Shown piece after piece: positions 53,758 to 62,700 of a stretch of DNA of 64,000 nucleotides. This stretch comes from JANQQC01 sp965262255 (GTDB lineage Bacteria; Pseudomonadota; Alphaproteobacteria; Caulobacterales; Hyphomonadaceae). The position numbers and the translations under genes were made by a program. Numbering within the stretch: the first letter of the stretch is position 1; the number at the start of each line of letters is the position of its first letter. The notes beneath the pieces were generated by a model, which worked only from the letters and a program-made list of their open reading frames with translations, was not told where the DNA came from and did no database searches. Location of the stretch: contig OZ253505.1 in NCBI GenBank assembly GCA_965262255.1, positions 496,001-560,000 of the forward strand, read 5' to 3'.

Positions 53758-56536
53758 AAGAAGACTGATCTACACCTCTTAGCACAGTTGGGTATTCTTG
53801 GCAAATCATGATCAGTCGTTGCGTAGGCCTAGATATCCCGACATAAGCTCTATTTTTGGAAAAACTCCTTGCTGAAGGTGCTATATCCTCAAGTCCCAAT
53901 AGGATACATGCGTCAAACTCTAATCCTTTGACATCTTCGACCGTCGATGTCACTAATCCCTTATTACTATAGGTTTCTCCTTCACCGGCTAACTTTACTC
54001 CAAACTCTTCTAAGCTTTCTCGTATCTCGTTCATATGATTGAAATCGGCATTAATTTGCAACATTGCAACAGATTCTACACTTTCAGAACGATTAAACAC
54101 CGTCATAATTTGTCTAATCCGTGTAGTGAAATCTTGTGTATCAGCTATAACTAACTGAGGAACGGCATCATGAATCTCAGTATTCAGCTCGAATGTGGGT
54201 TCTTCCTCAAACGCAGCCCGATAGAATTCCTGTAGGAATCGGCCAATTTCATTGCTCTGTCGAAAGTTTTTTGCAAATGGGTACAATTGCGCCTCGCGAT
54301 CGTCCTTTATCGTCTTGCCAACATAAAATGCGTCTGTATTCATCATTCCTTTGACTGGACTAACAATCTGCTTGAAATCAACAGAAATTGTTAACGCCCC
54401 ATTGGGAGCGACTAGTGACCCTAATAATGACGCTTCTGCAACCGAAAGATCTTGTGCTTCGTCGATGGCAATGTGAGACCAATGCTCGCCATCAGAAAAT
54501 GAAGTTGAGATGGCGGAAGGCATATTTTTAAATTTTTTATTTGAGTCGATGCTACTTGGTAGTGAAAATCGAAGTAACCACGCAATCCAAGAGCGATCTT
54601 CTTCTCGGTAACTGCCGTTACCCCATTCTCGTAAAGCCATTCGCATCGCTTGCTCTACGTTTGCTGTTCCCCCAGTACTCTTTTCCAAACGATCTAAGAT
54701 TGAATCTCTTTCAGAACTAAAAAAAGCTAACATTGACGATATTGGATCATAAACCTTGTATAGCCATTTCTGAAACTCTTGATCAAACAATTCGAGTAAA
54801 ATTTTGGGGTTATTCAGTATCTCCTTTCTAAACTCTTGATCGAACAACTCAAGTACGATTTTCGAATAATTCAAGGTCTCGCTCTTAAACTCTCGGTCAA
54901 ACAATTCAAGTACTATTTTCGAGTAATTCGAAATCTCTCTTTTAAACTCTCTATCAACTTTATTACGTTCATTTTTCGAGTTACTCAAGATCTTATTTTT
55001 AAACTCTTTATCTACCTTTTCAAATACATTCTTCGAGTTATTCAATATCTCTTCTTTAAACTCTCGATCGAATAACTCGAGTGCATTCTTCGAGCTATTC
55101 AAGATATCTTTTTTAAACTCTTGATCAACAATCTCAAGTGCAAACCTCGAGTAACAAGAGATTTCTTTCTTAAACTCTTCATCACCCTTTTCACGATAAT
55201 TTCTGATACTATTCAATATCTTTGATTTCAACTCTTGATCAACCCTTTCAAAAACATTCTTCGAGTTATTCAAAATCTTTTTTTTGAACCCTTGATCAAA
55301 CAACTCCGGTTCAATTTTCGGTTTACTCGAGAGTTCTTGTCGAACTTTGTTATACTGCTCACTTACTACTGAGTAAATTCTCTCCATAGAAATATTGGAT
55401 CTATTGGGATCGTCAGTCAATCTAGCATCAATAAAAATTTCTCTTATATTGTTGATAAGTTTTTTAGCTAAATTACCGTATTTTTGATACCATAAATTTT
55501 CTCGTTCTTCTGTTGCTCTAAGGACTATTTGTCTCTCATGCATTAGCCACAACTTTTTTAAATCTTCTGAATCCGCTAAACCAACAATTGCAGCCCGTGC
55601 ATAATCCTCTGAATTCATGTTACGAATAAGTATTGGCTTCGCATGACTTCTAACCCGCCAAGATTTCTTCAAAAATTCGTCAATAAAATTTTCAATACCT
55701 GTGATGACTTGAAACTCCGAAGGAATTTGCAATTCTTTCTCCAACAGAGTTTTAGCATGTTGTTCCAGATTTTTGTTAGCCAAAAAAATTTTTGTTAACT
55801 CGGGTTTAAACGAAATGGACTTTGGTTCAGTTCGTAGTTCTTGCTGGTCAAAAAGAAATCGAATTCGTTGGAACGCTACTGTTGTTTTTCCACTTCCCGG
55901 AGCACCAGTTATAACCATCATGCCTGACATCCGCGCAATAAAGGCTCGAACTTGTTCTCTCGACATATCTAGTTTAACCGCTTTTAACCCAGCCTTCGCC
56001 CTGGGTTTTGACTTAGAACCTATTTTTCCTCCGGGTTCGTATATTCCGGAAATTTCCGGAGAAACTTCAATGAATCTTGCGCGGGCTATTGGTATCACTT
56101 CACGTAAAGTTAATCCATCAAAATCAACCCTTAACTCATTAATTCGTTGTCTAGTAGACTCGCCCAAATTTGCCTCCAGAGCAACCTGAACTGCCATATC
56201 TGTAAAGGGTCGTACTGGGACTCCAAGAACATGATTAACTGAAGTGTCCTGATTTGCATACCACAAGTCTGTACTGCTACCGTTCTCCGTTTCCGTTACA
56301 ACTTCCATCATAGCGTGGAAGGACGTATTCGCAATCGACTGTAAGGATGCTGTATTCTTAATTCTAATGTTTTGTATCTGCGCAAAAACATCAATATCGC
56401 CATGGTCGTCAGGATTATATCGCTGTGGTTTACCTGCACTTCTTAGCTCCTCCCTAGCAATTCTGGCAACTTCCACGGCGTTTTTGCGGTCTCTGGCTAC
56501 CCTCCGAGCCAATTCTTCGTCTTCTGTGTCGCTCAT
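53738..56536 (-). CDS. SF1 (UvrD/HelD-like) helicase with internal 19-residue repeats
   Basis: 932 residues, first gene of the operon. Residues 1-190 form a helical N-terminal region. Walker A TGAPGSGKTTV (210-220), Walker B IAIDEAQDL (689-697), SVDFKQIVSP (motif III-like), FAKNFRQSNEIG (motif IV) and the C-terminal VTSTVEDVKGLEFDACILLG and RAYVGISRPTQRL (motifs V-VI) mark a SF1A motor. The insertion between the two halves contains about ten 19-residue repeats (412-594). The layout is closest to HelD/UvrD relatives. In this setting it probably moves on DNA or RNA as part of a defence complex. Confidence 0.85.
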   Translation of the reverse strand: MSDTEDEELARRVARDRKNAVEVARIAREELRSAGKPQRYNPDDHGDIDVFAQIQNIRIKNTASLQSIANTSFHAMMEVVTETENGSSTDLWYANQDTSVNHVLGVPVRPFTDMAVQVALEANLGESTRQRINELRVDFDGLTLREVIPIARARFIEVSPEISGIYEPGGKIGSKSKPRAKAGLKAVKLDMSREQVRAFIARMSGMMVITGAPGSGKTTVAFQRIRFLFDQQELRTEPKSISFKPELTKIFLANKNLEQHAKTLLEKELQIPSEFQVITGIENFIDEFLKKSWRVRSHAKPILIRNMNSEDYARAAIVGLADSEDLKKLWLMHERQIVLRATEERENLWYQKYGNLAKKLINNIREIFIDARLTDDPNRSNISMERIYSVVSEQYNKVRQELSSKPKIEPELFDQGFKKKILNNSKNVFERVDQELKSKILNSIRNYREKGDEEFKKEISCYSRFALEIVDQEFKKDILNSSKNALELFDREFKEEILNNSKNVFEKVDKEFKNKILSNSKNERNKVDREFKREISNYSKIVLELFDREFKSETLNYSKIVLELFDQEFRKEILNNPKILLELFDQEFQKWLYKVYDPISSMLAFFSSERDSILDRLEKSTGGTANVEQAMRMALREWGNGSYREEDRSWIAWLLRFSLPSSIDSNKKFKNMPSAISTSFSDGEHWSHIAIDEAQDLSVAEASLLGSLVAPNGALTISVDFKQIVSPVKGMMNTDAFYVGKTIKDDREAQLYPFAKNFRQSNEIGRFLQEFYRAAFEEEPTFELNTEIHDAVPQLVIADTQDFTTRIRQIMTVFNRSESVESVAMLQINADFNHMNEIRESLEEFGVKLAGEGETYSNKGLVTSTVEDVKGLEFDACILLGLEDIAPSARSFSKNRAYVGISRPTQRLIMICQEYPTVLRGVDQSSYEIIES
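54755..55303 (-). repeat. 57-bp (19-codon) tandem repeats in the SF1 helicase gene
   Basis: About 9.6 units with the consensus (L/V)FDxEFKKEILNNSKNVLE. The D-x-EF-K-(E)I-N-SK pattern recurs every 19 residues exactly, from residue 412 to about 594. The repeat is charged and would form a long helical or coiled-coil arm. Units differ by several residues each, so the expansion is not the most recent event, though codons remain alike. Confidence 0.9.
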
Positions 56537-56905
56537 AAATGCAGATTCTCGTAAAAAATTGTAGGTTAGACGCTATTCAACTGACTAGAATGATAGAAAC
56601 TATGCTAGTCCGGTACGATGTGAGTGCAAACGTATCCTGCAACATTTCAGTTTACAACTGACCCCTTGAAAAATGATGTTTCTTCAAGAATTTTGTCGGA
56701 ACAATGAACCCTAGTCGGGTTTTCTCAGAATCGTCAAGTATACCCTTAATTCTGGCAATCGCAAACAAAAAACGGAATATCAGGAATCCATGAGGGCTCC
56801 TGTCTCAGAATACAAACGGGATATTCGGTAATGAGCCAAACTCAAACAATTTAATTTGACGTTTTTGCGCTCTGGTTATTGAACTTCATAGAAGAAACCT
56901 TCTTC

Positions 56906-56941
56906 GGAACAGAGAAGTTGCCAAGTCACAATCTCTGTTCC
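56906..56941. repeat. Perfect 10-bp inverted repeat
   Basis: GGAACAGAGA (56906-56915) and TCTCTGTTCC (56932-56941) with a 16-base loop. It could be a hairpin at the end of the short minus-strand frame at 56961-57239 or an operator. There is no T run on either side. Confidence 0.5.
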
Positions 56942-56960
56942 AAAGCGTCAGGGGGGAGCA

Positions 56961-57239
56961 TCAAATGCCGCGACCACTCTGACTTGAAACACTTGAAAGA
57001 AATCTTGCCGCCAAAGCAACACCAATTTCAGTCACAGCGCCAGGGGGGAGTTCAACAATAGAACCGCGTCCGCACTGACTTTCAATGTTCCATATAGGGT
57101 CGATTTTAGTTTTGTCAAACTCTGTAACACAATTGCGAATCAAAATTCCTGTCGATTCTCCTCTTTCATAACCACTACTTCTATAGCGAATCTGAATAAT
57201 CACAGATTTTATACGCATATTTGGCTTTTGAACTTGCAT
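56961..57239 (-). CDS. Hypothetical protein, low confidence
   Basis: 92 residues from an ATG at 57239 with AGGGCTTCGA upstream. The translation (MRIKSVIIQIRYRSSGYERGESTGILIR, then VTEIGVALAARFLSS) has normal protein composition but no family I recognise. The remainder of 56537-57319 holds no other supported gene and must contain the promoter of the five-gene operon that starts at 56536. Confidence 0.3.
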   Translation of the reverse strand: MQVQKPNMRIKSVIIQIRYRSSGYERGESTGILIRNCVTEFDKTKIDPIWNIESQCGRGSIVELPPGAVTEIGVALAARFLSSVSSQSGRGI

Positions 57240-57319
57240 TCGAAGCCCTAATGGTATACTTTTATAAAAACGCAAGTCGCAATCCGACTAGTTAATGTAC
57301 TTAAACTTAGGCGAGTAAC

Positions 57320-58045
57320 ATGAACACACATGTAGAAATTACCGAACCCGAAATCAACAACCTTCCAGTGTTCGTCACAGACTTTAGGCTTAGTCCGTAT
57401 TCAATTGCTACCGATCACAATACTGAAGCAGCGCTAGCCCTGTATCAATGGAACATCAATCTCTGTTCCGAATTTTTCAAAATCGTCCATTTCTGCGAGA
57501 TCGGTCTGCGCAACGCTGTTGCCGAAGCTATCTCTAATGTCCACGGTGCTACGTGGCCTTGGGAACCGGGATTCATCGCGTCGCTTCACTCACCAAGACG
57601 CGGATACTCTCAAAAACGTGAACTTACTCGTTGCATCGAAAGACTAGAGAACGATTCAGAACTGATAACGAATAGTCTGAGTTTCGCCTTCTGGGAGCGA
57701 ATGCTTCATAGCCGACACCAGCAAAGGATTTGGAATCAGGAATTCTCTCACGTATTTCCATTCGTTCCGTTTGAGATTCCGATCAATAAATCCCGCAGGT
57801 ACCTACTCAACCAAGTCTCTTATACCCGAGTGTTTCGCAATCAAATCGCTCACCATAAACCGATCATCAATCGCGCTAATCTAAAATCAGACTTAGACAA
57901 GATGATTGAAATTGTTGAATTCCGCTGTCCAATCACCGCCAACTGGCTAAATCGCACCGAAAACGTGACTGCGCTTCTTTCTCAATGCCCTGTCCCATAC
58001 ACGAAACAGTTGGAAGACGAATCAGTTTCTACTTTTATCGACTAA
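57320..58045 (+). CDS. Abi-like HEPN protein (AbiD/AbiF type)
   Basis: 241 residues. The Abi_2-like family is recognisable from LYQWNINLCSEFFKIVHFCEIGLRNAV, SFAFWERMLHSRHQQRIW and VSYTRVFRNQIAHHKPII. Arg173-Asn174 ... His178 is the HEPN RN-x3-H motif of many abortive-infection RNases. The protein would act as a toxin after phage infection. No dedicated antitoxin is adjacent. The last 24 bp overlap the 3' end of ilvC on the other strand, so the gene was probably inserted right at the end of the ilv operon. Confidence 0.82.
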   Translation: MNTHVEITEPEINNLPVFVTDFRLSPYSIATDHNTEAALALYQWNINLCSEFFKIVHFCEIGLRNAVAEAISNVHGATWPWEPGFIASLHSPRRGYSQKRELTRCIERLENDSELITNSLSFAFWERMLHSRHQQRIWNQEFSHVFPFVPFEIPINKSRRYLLNQVSYTRVFRNQIAHHKPIINRANLKSDLDKMIEIVEFRCPITANWLNRTENVTALLSQCPVPYTKQLEDESVSTFID

Positions 58046-59041
58046 ACGATCGTTTTGCGCCCAATGCATCATCCCGCGCAATTTTTCGCCGACTTCTTCA
58101 ATCAGATGGTTGTTCATCTGTGACCGCATTGCATGAAAACTCGGCGCACCAGCCTTATTCTCTAAAACCCAATTTCGCGCAAACGATCCATCTTGAATAT
58201 CGTTTAGAATTTTCTTCATCTCCTGTTTCGTGCGAGACGTAATCACGCGCTTACCTGAGACATATTCTCCGAACTCTGCTGTGTTAGAGATTGAATAATT
58301 CATGTTCGCAATCCCACCCTCATAGATCAAATCTACAATCAGCTTTGTCTCGTGCAAACACTCGAAGTACGCCATTTCTGGCGCATAACCTGCTTCAACT
58401 AACGTCTCAAACCCCGCCTTAATCAACTCTACAATCCCGCCGCACAGTACGGCTTGTTCTCCAAAAAGATCCGTTTCTGTCTCCTCCCTAAAGGAGGTTT
58501 CTATGACACCCGCTCGAGTGTTTCCGATTGCCTTAGAATAACTCAATGCGACTTGCTTCGCAGTTCCCGTAGCGTCTTGATGTATAGCGACCAAACCGGG
58601 AAGTCCGAAACCTCTTTGATACTGATCGCGCAAAGTATGACCAGGGCCTTTTGGCGCAGAAAGCGAGACATCTACACCCGCCGAAGGACGTATCAGACTA
58701 TAGTGAATGTTAAATCCGTGGCCGAACATAACATGCTGACCATCACGAATATGAGGCTCAATCTCATTCGCCCATAAAACCGCTTGTTTTTCATCGGGTA
58801 CCAGAATCATTATAACGTCGGCCCACTTTGTCGCCTCATCAGGACTCACAACATTCAGATTCTCTGCCTTCGCCTTGTCACGAGATGTTGACGATTCTTG
58901 CAAGCCGACTACGATATGTTCCACTCCCGAATCACGGGCGTTAAGCGCATGTGCATGCCCTTGACTCCCATATCCGATAACGGCTACCTTTTTCTTCCTT
59001 ATAAGAGATAGATCCGCATCCTGTTCGTAGTAAATCTGCAT
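58022..59041 (-). CDS. ilvC: Ketol-acid reductoisomerase
   Basis: 339 residues, the short class I form. Isomerises and reduces acetolactate or acetohydroxybutyrate in valine/isoleucine synthesis. The NADPH motif GYGSQGHAHALNARDSG follows the initial YYEQDADLSLI. The APKGPGHTLRDQYQRGFGLP block and the metal-binding DLFGEQAVLCGGIVELIKAGFETL segment with its acidic residues are intact. AGGAG precedes the ATG. It is downstream of ilvN by 70 bp on the same strand and overlaps the Abi gene tail to tail. Confidence 0.97.
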   Translation of the reverse strand: MQIYYEQDADLSLIRKKKVAVIGYGSQGHAHALNARDSGVEHIVVGLQESSTSRDKAKAENLNVVSPDEATKWADVIMILVPDEKQAVLWANEIEPHIRDGQHVMFGHGFNIHYSLIRPSAGVDVSLSAPKGPGHTLRDQYQRGFGLPGLVAIHQDATGTAKQVALSYSKAIGNTRAGVIETSFREETETDLFGEQAVLCGGIVELIKAGFETLVEAGYAPEMAYFECLHETKLIVDLIYEGGIANMNYSISNTAEFGEYVSGKRVITSRTKQEMKKILNDIQDGSFARNWVLENKAGAPSFHAMRSQMNNHLIEEVGEKLRGMMHWAQNDRLVDKSRN

Positions 59042-59111
59042 TACTCAAAACTCCTAGGTAGATAATAACGATATGAAAACGGGAAACGAATTGAAACCTC
59101 GCATCTCACTC

Positions 59112-59672
59112 TCAACCTTTGTCCTTCCCGCGCATAATTGAAAGTACGCCTGTTCGCGAAAGTTCAACAAGACCTAAAGGTCTCATTAACTCAATGAACT
59201 GATCGATTTTGGTACTGGCTCCAGTAACTTCAAAAACAAAACTCTCAGTCGTTGTATCTATCACACTTGCTCTAAAAATTTCTGCTATTCGGAGCGCCTC
59301 GACCCGTTTGTCTCCAATGCCCGCAACTTTAATTAAGGCCAGTTCTCTTTCAACCCCTAATGGCGACTCCGAAACATCAATTACTCTTCCAACCGGAACA
59401 AGACGAATAAGTTGCGACTCGATTTGCTCCAGAATGTGCGGCGTTCCAGAAGTTACGATCGTGATTCGACTTCGATTTCGAGTGTGATCGACTTCTGCTA
59501 CAGTAAGGCTTTCTATGTTAAATCCACGTGCCGAGAACAATCCAACAACACGCGCCAAAACACCGGGTTCATTATCTACCATTATCGCAAGTGTTCGTCG
59601 TTCCACCGCCTCCTCAGTTCGCGACATATCATAGGCACTTGAAGCGGTATTCGCCGAGTTCTCATTACTCAT
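59112..59672 (-). CDS. ilvN: Acetolactate synthase small (regulatory) subunit
   Basis: 186 residues. After a 28-residue leader, an ACT domain (RRTLAIMVDNEPGVLARVVGLFSARGFNIESLTV) provides valine feedback inhibition of the catalytic subunit. The second half is the ALS_ss_C domain (RELALIKVAGIGDKRVEALRIAEIF, LVELSRTGVLSIMRG). AGGAAG precedes the ATG at 59672. It follows ilvI by 35 bp and precedes ilvC. The symbol ilvH is also used for this gene. Confidence 0.95.
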   Translation of the reverse strand: MSNENSANTASSAYDMSRTEEAVERRTLAIMVDNEPGVLARVVGLFSARGFNIESLTVAEVDHTRNRSRITIVTSGTPHILEQIESQLIRLVPVGRVIDVSESPLGVERELALIKVAGIGDKRVEALRIAEIFRASVIDTTTESFVFEVTGASTKIDQFIELMRPLGLVELSRTGVLSIMRGKDKG

Positions 59673-59707
59673 AAAATCTTCCTAGATCGATCATAACAGA
59701 ATGCAAA

Positions 59708-61480
59708 TTAAACCAGCTGCTTACCAGCCTCGTCAATCTCATCGCCTACCACAGTACTCAAAATCATTTCGTTATGCGCTTTGCCCGAAGGAATCATCGG
59801 CAAACAATTTTCTTCTTGGGTGACACGACAATCAAAGATAACCGGTTTTGGCGTTTCGATCATTTCTATGATCTTTTCGTCAAGCGTTTGAGGTTCGTCG
59901 CAATATATACCGTGACCGCCATAAGCCTCAGCAAGTTTCACAAAATCCGGCAATGCTTCAGAATAAGAATGAGAATATCTCTCCCCGTGTAATAGTTCCT
60001 GCCATTGTCTCACCATTCCCATCCATTGATTGTTAAGTATGAACACTTTTATAGGGAGGTCATGTTGAACCGCTGTAGACATCTCTTGCATAACCATTTG
60101 AACCGAGGCTTCCCCAGCAATATCAATTACTAAAGATTTTGGATGGGCTGCTTGAATACCAATTGCCGAAGGAAGTCCGTATCCCATTGTTCCTAAACCT
60201 CCCGATGTCATCCAACGGTTCGGCTCTTCAAACTTGTAAAACTGCGCCGCCCACATCTGATGTTGACCTACTTCAGTCGAAATATAAACATCCCTGTCTT
60301 TGGTCAGCGCGTACAAACGCTCCAATGCATATTGAGGTTTCACGGAAGATTTAGATTTTTCGTAGGCGAAGCACTTACGATCTCGCCACAAATCGATCTG
60401 CTGTTTCCATTCCGTCAAGTTAGGTTTAGGATACATTGATGCCTTCCACTCTTTCACCATTTCTACAAGAGCTGCAGCGCAGTCGGCATTTATCGCTACG
60501 TCAACTCGGATGACTTTATTGATGCTTGATGGGTCAATATCGACATGAATTTTCTTTGAATTTGGTGAAAACATGTCTATTCGACCGGTTACTCGGTCGT
60601 CAAATCTTGCTCCGACACAAATCATAAGATCACAATCGTGCATAGCATTGTTCGCCTCAAACGAACCGTGCATCCCGAGCATTCCAAGCCAGTCCGAATG
60701 TGAAGCAGGAAAAGCGCCAAGCCCCATAAGCGTTGATGTAACAGGAATACCAGTAAGCTCTTGTAATTCGCGCAATGTGTTAGATGCGGCAACACCCGAG
60801 TTTATAACGCCTCCACCCGTATAGAATAATGGTTTCCTAGCATTCGCCATCAACCGAACGGCTTCTCGAACACGCTCTATTTTTGGTTCATACGCCGGTT
60901 TGTAACTAATTCTATTAACCTTTGAAGCCGGATGATACTGTCCAAGTGCAAACTGGATATCTTTAGGAATATCTACTACGACGGGTCCCGGTCGTCCGGA
61001 TTTTGCGACGTGAAAAGCTTCATGAATTGTTGCTGATAACTGACTTACGTCGGTTACAAGATAATTATGCTTTGCACAACTTCGAGTAATTCCGACCGTG
61101 TCACACTCTTGGAATGCGTCAGTCCCAATCAAATGGGTTGGCACCTGTCCGGTAATAACCACTAACGGAATTGAATCCATCATGGCATCGGTGATCGGTG
61201 TAACCATATTTGTTGCACCTGGCCCCGAAGTTACAAGTACGACACCCGGTTTTCCGGTTGACCGTGCATACCCTTCGGCGGCATGACCTGCCCCCTGTTC
61301 GTGGCGCACAAGGATGTGACGAATCGATTTTTCGTGGAACAGTTCATCATATATTGGCAAAACTGCTCCGCCCGGGTAACCGAACAAAACCTCAACAGAC
61401 TGCTCTTTGAGAGCCTCGATGACAATTTTCGCCCCCGTTACTTCGCGAGAGGACAATTTGTTTTCAGAACTTTCTGCCAT
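59708..61480 (-). CDS. ilvI: Acetolactate synthase large (catalytic) subunit
   Basis: 590 residues from the ATG at 61480, chosen because GAGG lies six bases upstream; a TTG and an ATG 4-5 codons earlier are in frame. Condenses two pyruvates, or pyruvate and 2-oxobutyrate, with ThDP, Mg and FAD. FGYPGGAVLPIYDELF, the ThDP-activating Glu61 in RHEQGAGHAAEGYAR and the Mg/ThDP region IDIAGEASVQM ... FILNNQWMGMVRQWQ are clear. The metal motif reads GEAS rather than the usual GDGS. It heads ilvI-ilvN-ilvC behind a likely attenuator (61539-61645). The symbol ilvB is also used. Confidence 0.95.
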   Translation of the reverse strand: MAESSENKLSSREVTGAKIVIEALKEQSVEVLFGYPGGAVLPIYDELFHEKSIRHILVRHEQGAGHAAEGYARSTGKPGVVLVTSGPGATNMVTPITDAMMDSIPLVVITGQVPTHLIGTDAFQECDTVGITRSCAKHNYLVTDVSQLSATIHEAFHVAKSGRPGPVVVDIPKDIQFALGQYHPASKVNRISYKPAYEPKIERVREAVRLMANARKPLFYTGGGVINSGVAASNTLRELQELTGIPVTSTLMGLGAFPASHSDWLGMLGMHGSFEANNAMHDCDLMICVGARFDDRVTGRIDMFSPNSKKIHVDIDPSSINKVIRVDVAINADCAAALVEMVKEWKASMYPKPNLTEWKQQIDLWRDRKCFAYEKSKSSVKPQYALERLYALTKDRDVYISTEVGQHQMWAAQFYKFEEPNRWMTSGGLGTMGYGLPSAIGIQAAHPKSLVIDIAGEASVQMVMQEMSTAVQHDLPIKVFILNNQWMGMVRQWQELLHGERYSHSYSEALPDFVKLAEAYGGHGIYCDEPQTLDEKIIEMIETPKPVIFDCRVTQEENCLPMIPSGKAHNEMILSTVVGDEIDEAGKQLV

Positions 61481-61538
61481 AGTAGGCCTCATCAATTATC
61501 ACGCGATTCAAACATTATTGACGGAAACATTTTACAAT

Positions 61539-61563
61539 AAAAAAGGGCCTCCAATGGAGACCC
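61539..61563 (-). terminator. Intrinsic terminator / attenuator before ilvI
   Basis: On the minus strand GGGTCTCC-ATT-GGAGGCCC is followed by TTTTTT (61544-61539), 59 bp before the ilvI ATG. The stem has eight pairs with one G-T. A second hairpin, ACCAAC/GTTGGT, lies at about 61581-61598 just upstream. Together with the leader ORF this suggests attenuation and not simple termination of miaA. Confidence 0.75.
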
Positions 61564-61606
61564 TATAATCGTGCGCCCGAACCAACTTCGACGTTGGTCA
61601 CGGACG

Positions 61607-61645
61607 CTAAGTAACTAGAAGTGTAATAGTTTGGGCAAACAACAT
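61607..61645 (-). CDS. Candidate leader peptide of the ilv attenuator
   Basis: Twelve codons, MLFAQTITLLVT, starting ATG at 61645 with GGATTGGCAG upstream and ending TAG. Of the last six residues four are Ile, Leu, Leu and Val, the products of the pathway, and two are Thr, the Ile precursor. The stop lies 44 bases before the terminator stem, with a competing hairpin between. Short and not rich enough to be certain. Confidence 0.5.
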   Translation of the reverse strand: MLFAQTITLLVT

Positions 61646-61705
61646 CTGCCAATCCAATCTAAGAAGTTTGAAACTTTGGTAATCTTTAGGTTACCCGACT
61701 AATGG

Positions 61706-62635
61706 CTATTGGTCAACAACTTCGTAGAGAGAATTTATAATATCTAGTCGATCCTCAATCTCCATTGAAGGTATCCGCGGCCAATCGGGAAACTGGCGAC
61801 CGATCCAAGTATATTGACGTTTGGCGTATCTTCGAATGTCGCGTTTTATGAGTTCGCAAGTTTCTTCTAAGTCCTTTTCTCCACGTAGGTAAGCGCGTAT
61901 CCAAGGAACGCCATGGGCCCTCATGATCGGCATATCAAAGTTCAATTGTCGATCCAAGAGTTTTTCGACTTCTTCGATTATGCCTTGCGGAAGCATATTG
62001 TCGAATCGCGATTCTATCCGCGCATAGAGCTTCCTCCGATCCGGGTATAGGGCAATTGCTAGCCAAGCCAAATCGGACAATATCGACTGACTCTTTTGGG
62101 CTCTAAATTCCGAGTACGCAATGCCTGAGGTCAACCAGACCTCATAGGCTCTGCTAATTCTTTGTCGGTCACTTCTTTTAATGTGAAGAACAGCTTTCGG
62201 ATCAACAATTCCAAGCCGTTTATACAGACCGTCAACACCTTCGCTTTCAATTAGGGTGCGAACTTCATTTTTGACCGACTCTTCTATCGGCGGATACTCG
62301 CTTATTCCATTGAATAAAGCATTAAAATATAAACCCGTGCCTCCAACAATTATAGGAGTTTTGTTCCTAGAACGAATATTTGATATTAACTCCGATGCCG
62401 CTTCCAACCATGCCCCAACGGAATAACGAACACTTCCGTCAATATGTCCAAATAAATGGTGAGGAACTAAGTTCAGTTGCCAAAATCTCGGTCTATCGGT
62501 TAATAAACGTAAGTCCTGATAAACTTGCATCGAGTCGGCGTTGACTACTTCGCCGTCTAGTCGCTTTGCGAGGGCAATCGCTAAATCTGTTTTTCCACTG
62601 GCAGTTGGTCCGAGTATGAGGATTGGAGGCTTCAT
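61706..62635 (-). CDS. miaA: tRNA dimethylallyltransferase
   Basis: 309 residues. Adds the isopentenyl group to A37 of tRNAs reading UNN codons. P-loop LILGPTASGKTDLAIALAKRL, NADSMQVYQDLRLLT (catalytic Asp region), HLFGHIDGSVRYSVGAW, IIVGGTGLYFNALFNG and RAYEVWLTSG are standard. The C-terminal RYAKRQYTWIGRQFPDW is also conserved. Divergent from serB (65 bp apart) and upstream of ilvI, a common alphaproteobacterial order. Confidence 0.96.
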   Translation of the reverse strand: MKPPILILGPTASGKTDLAIALAKRLDGEVVNADSMQVYQDLRLLTDRPRFWQLNLVPHHLFGHIDGSVRYSVGAWLEAASELISNIRSRNKTPIIVGGTGLYFNALFNGISEYPPIEESVKNEVRTLIESEGVDGLYKRLGIVDPKAVLHIKRSDRQRISRAYEVWLTSGIAYSEFRAQKSQSILSDLAWLAIALYPDRRKLYARIESRFDNMLPQGIIEEVEKLLDRQLNFDMPIMRAHGVPWIRAYLRGEKDLEETCELIKRDIRRYAKRQYTWIGRQFPDWPRIPSMEIEDRLDIINSLYEVVDQ

Positions 62636-62700
62636 ATGCTGGTACTTCGGTCAACAATGTGAATAGGTTCAATTTCAAAATGTTACAAAGCAATCACTAA

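Noticed and set aside
54836..55075. Repetitive plus-strand frame within the SF1 helicase gene
   Set aside because: It is the antisense reading of the 57-bp repeats; such repeats keep several frames open by chance.
48088..56536. A complete BREX system
   Set aside because: Only DUF2791-like ATPases and an Lhr-like helicase are shared; PglX, PglZ, BrxC/PglY and BrxA/B are absent.
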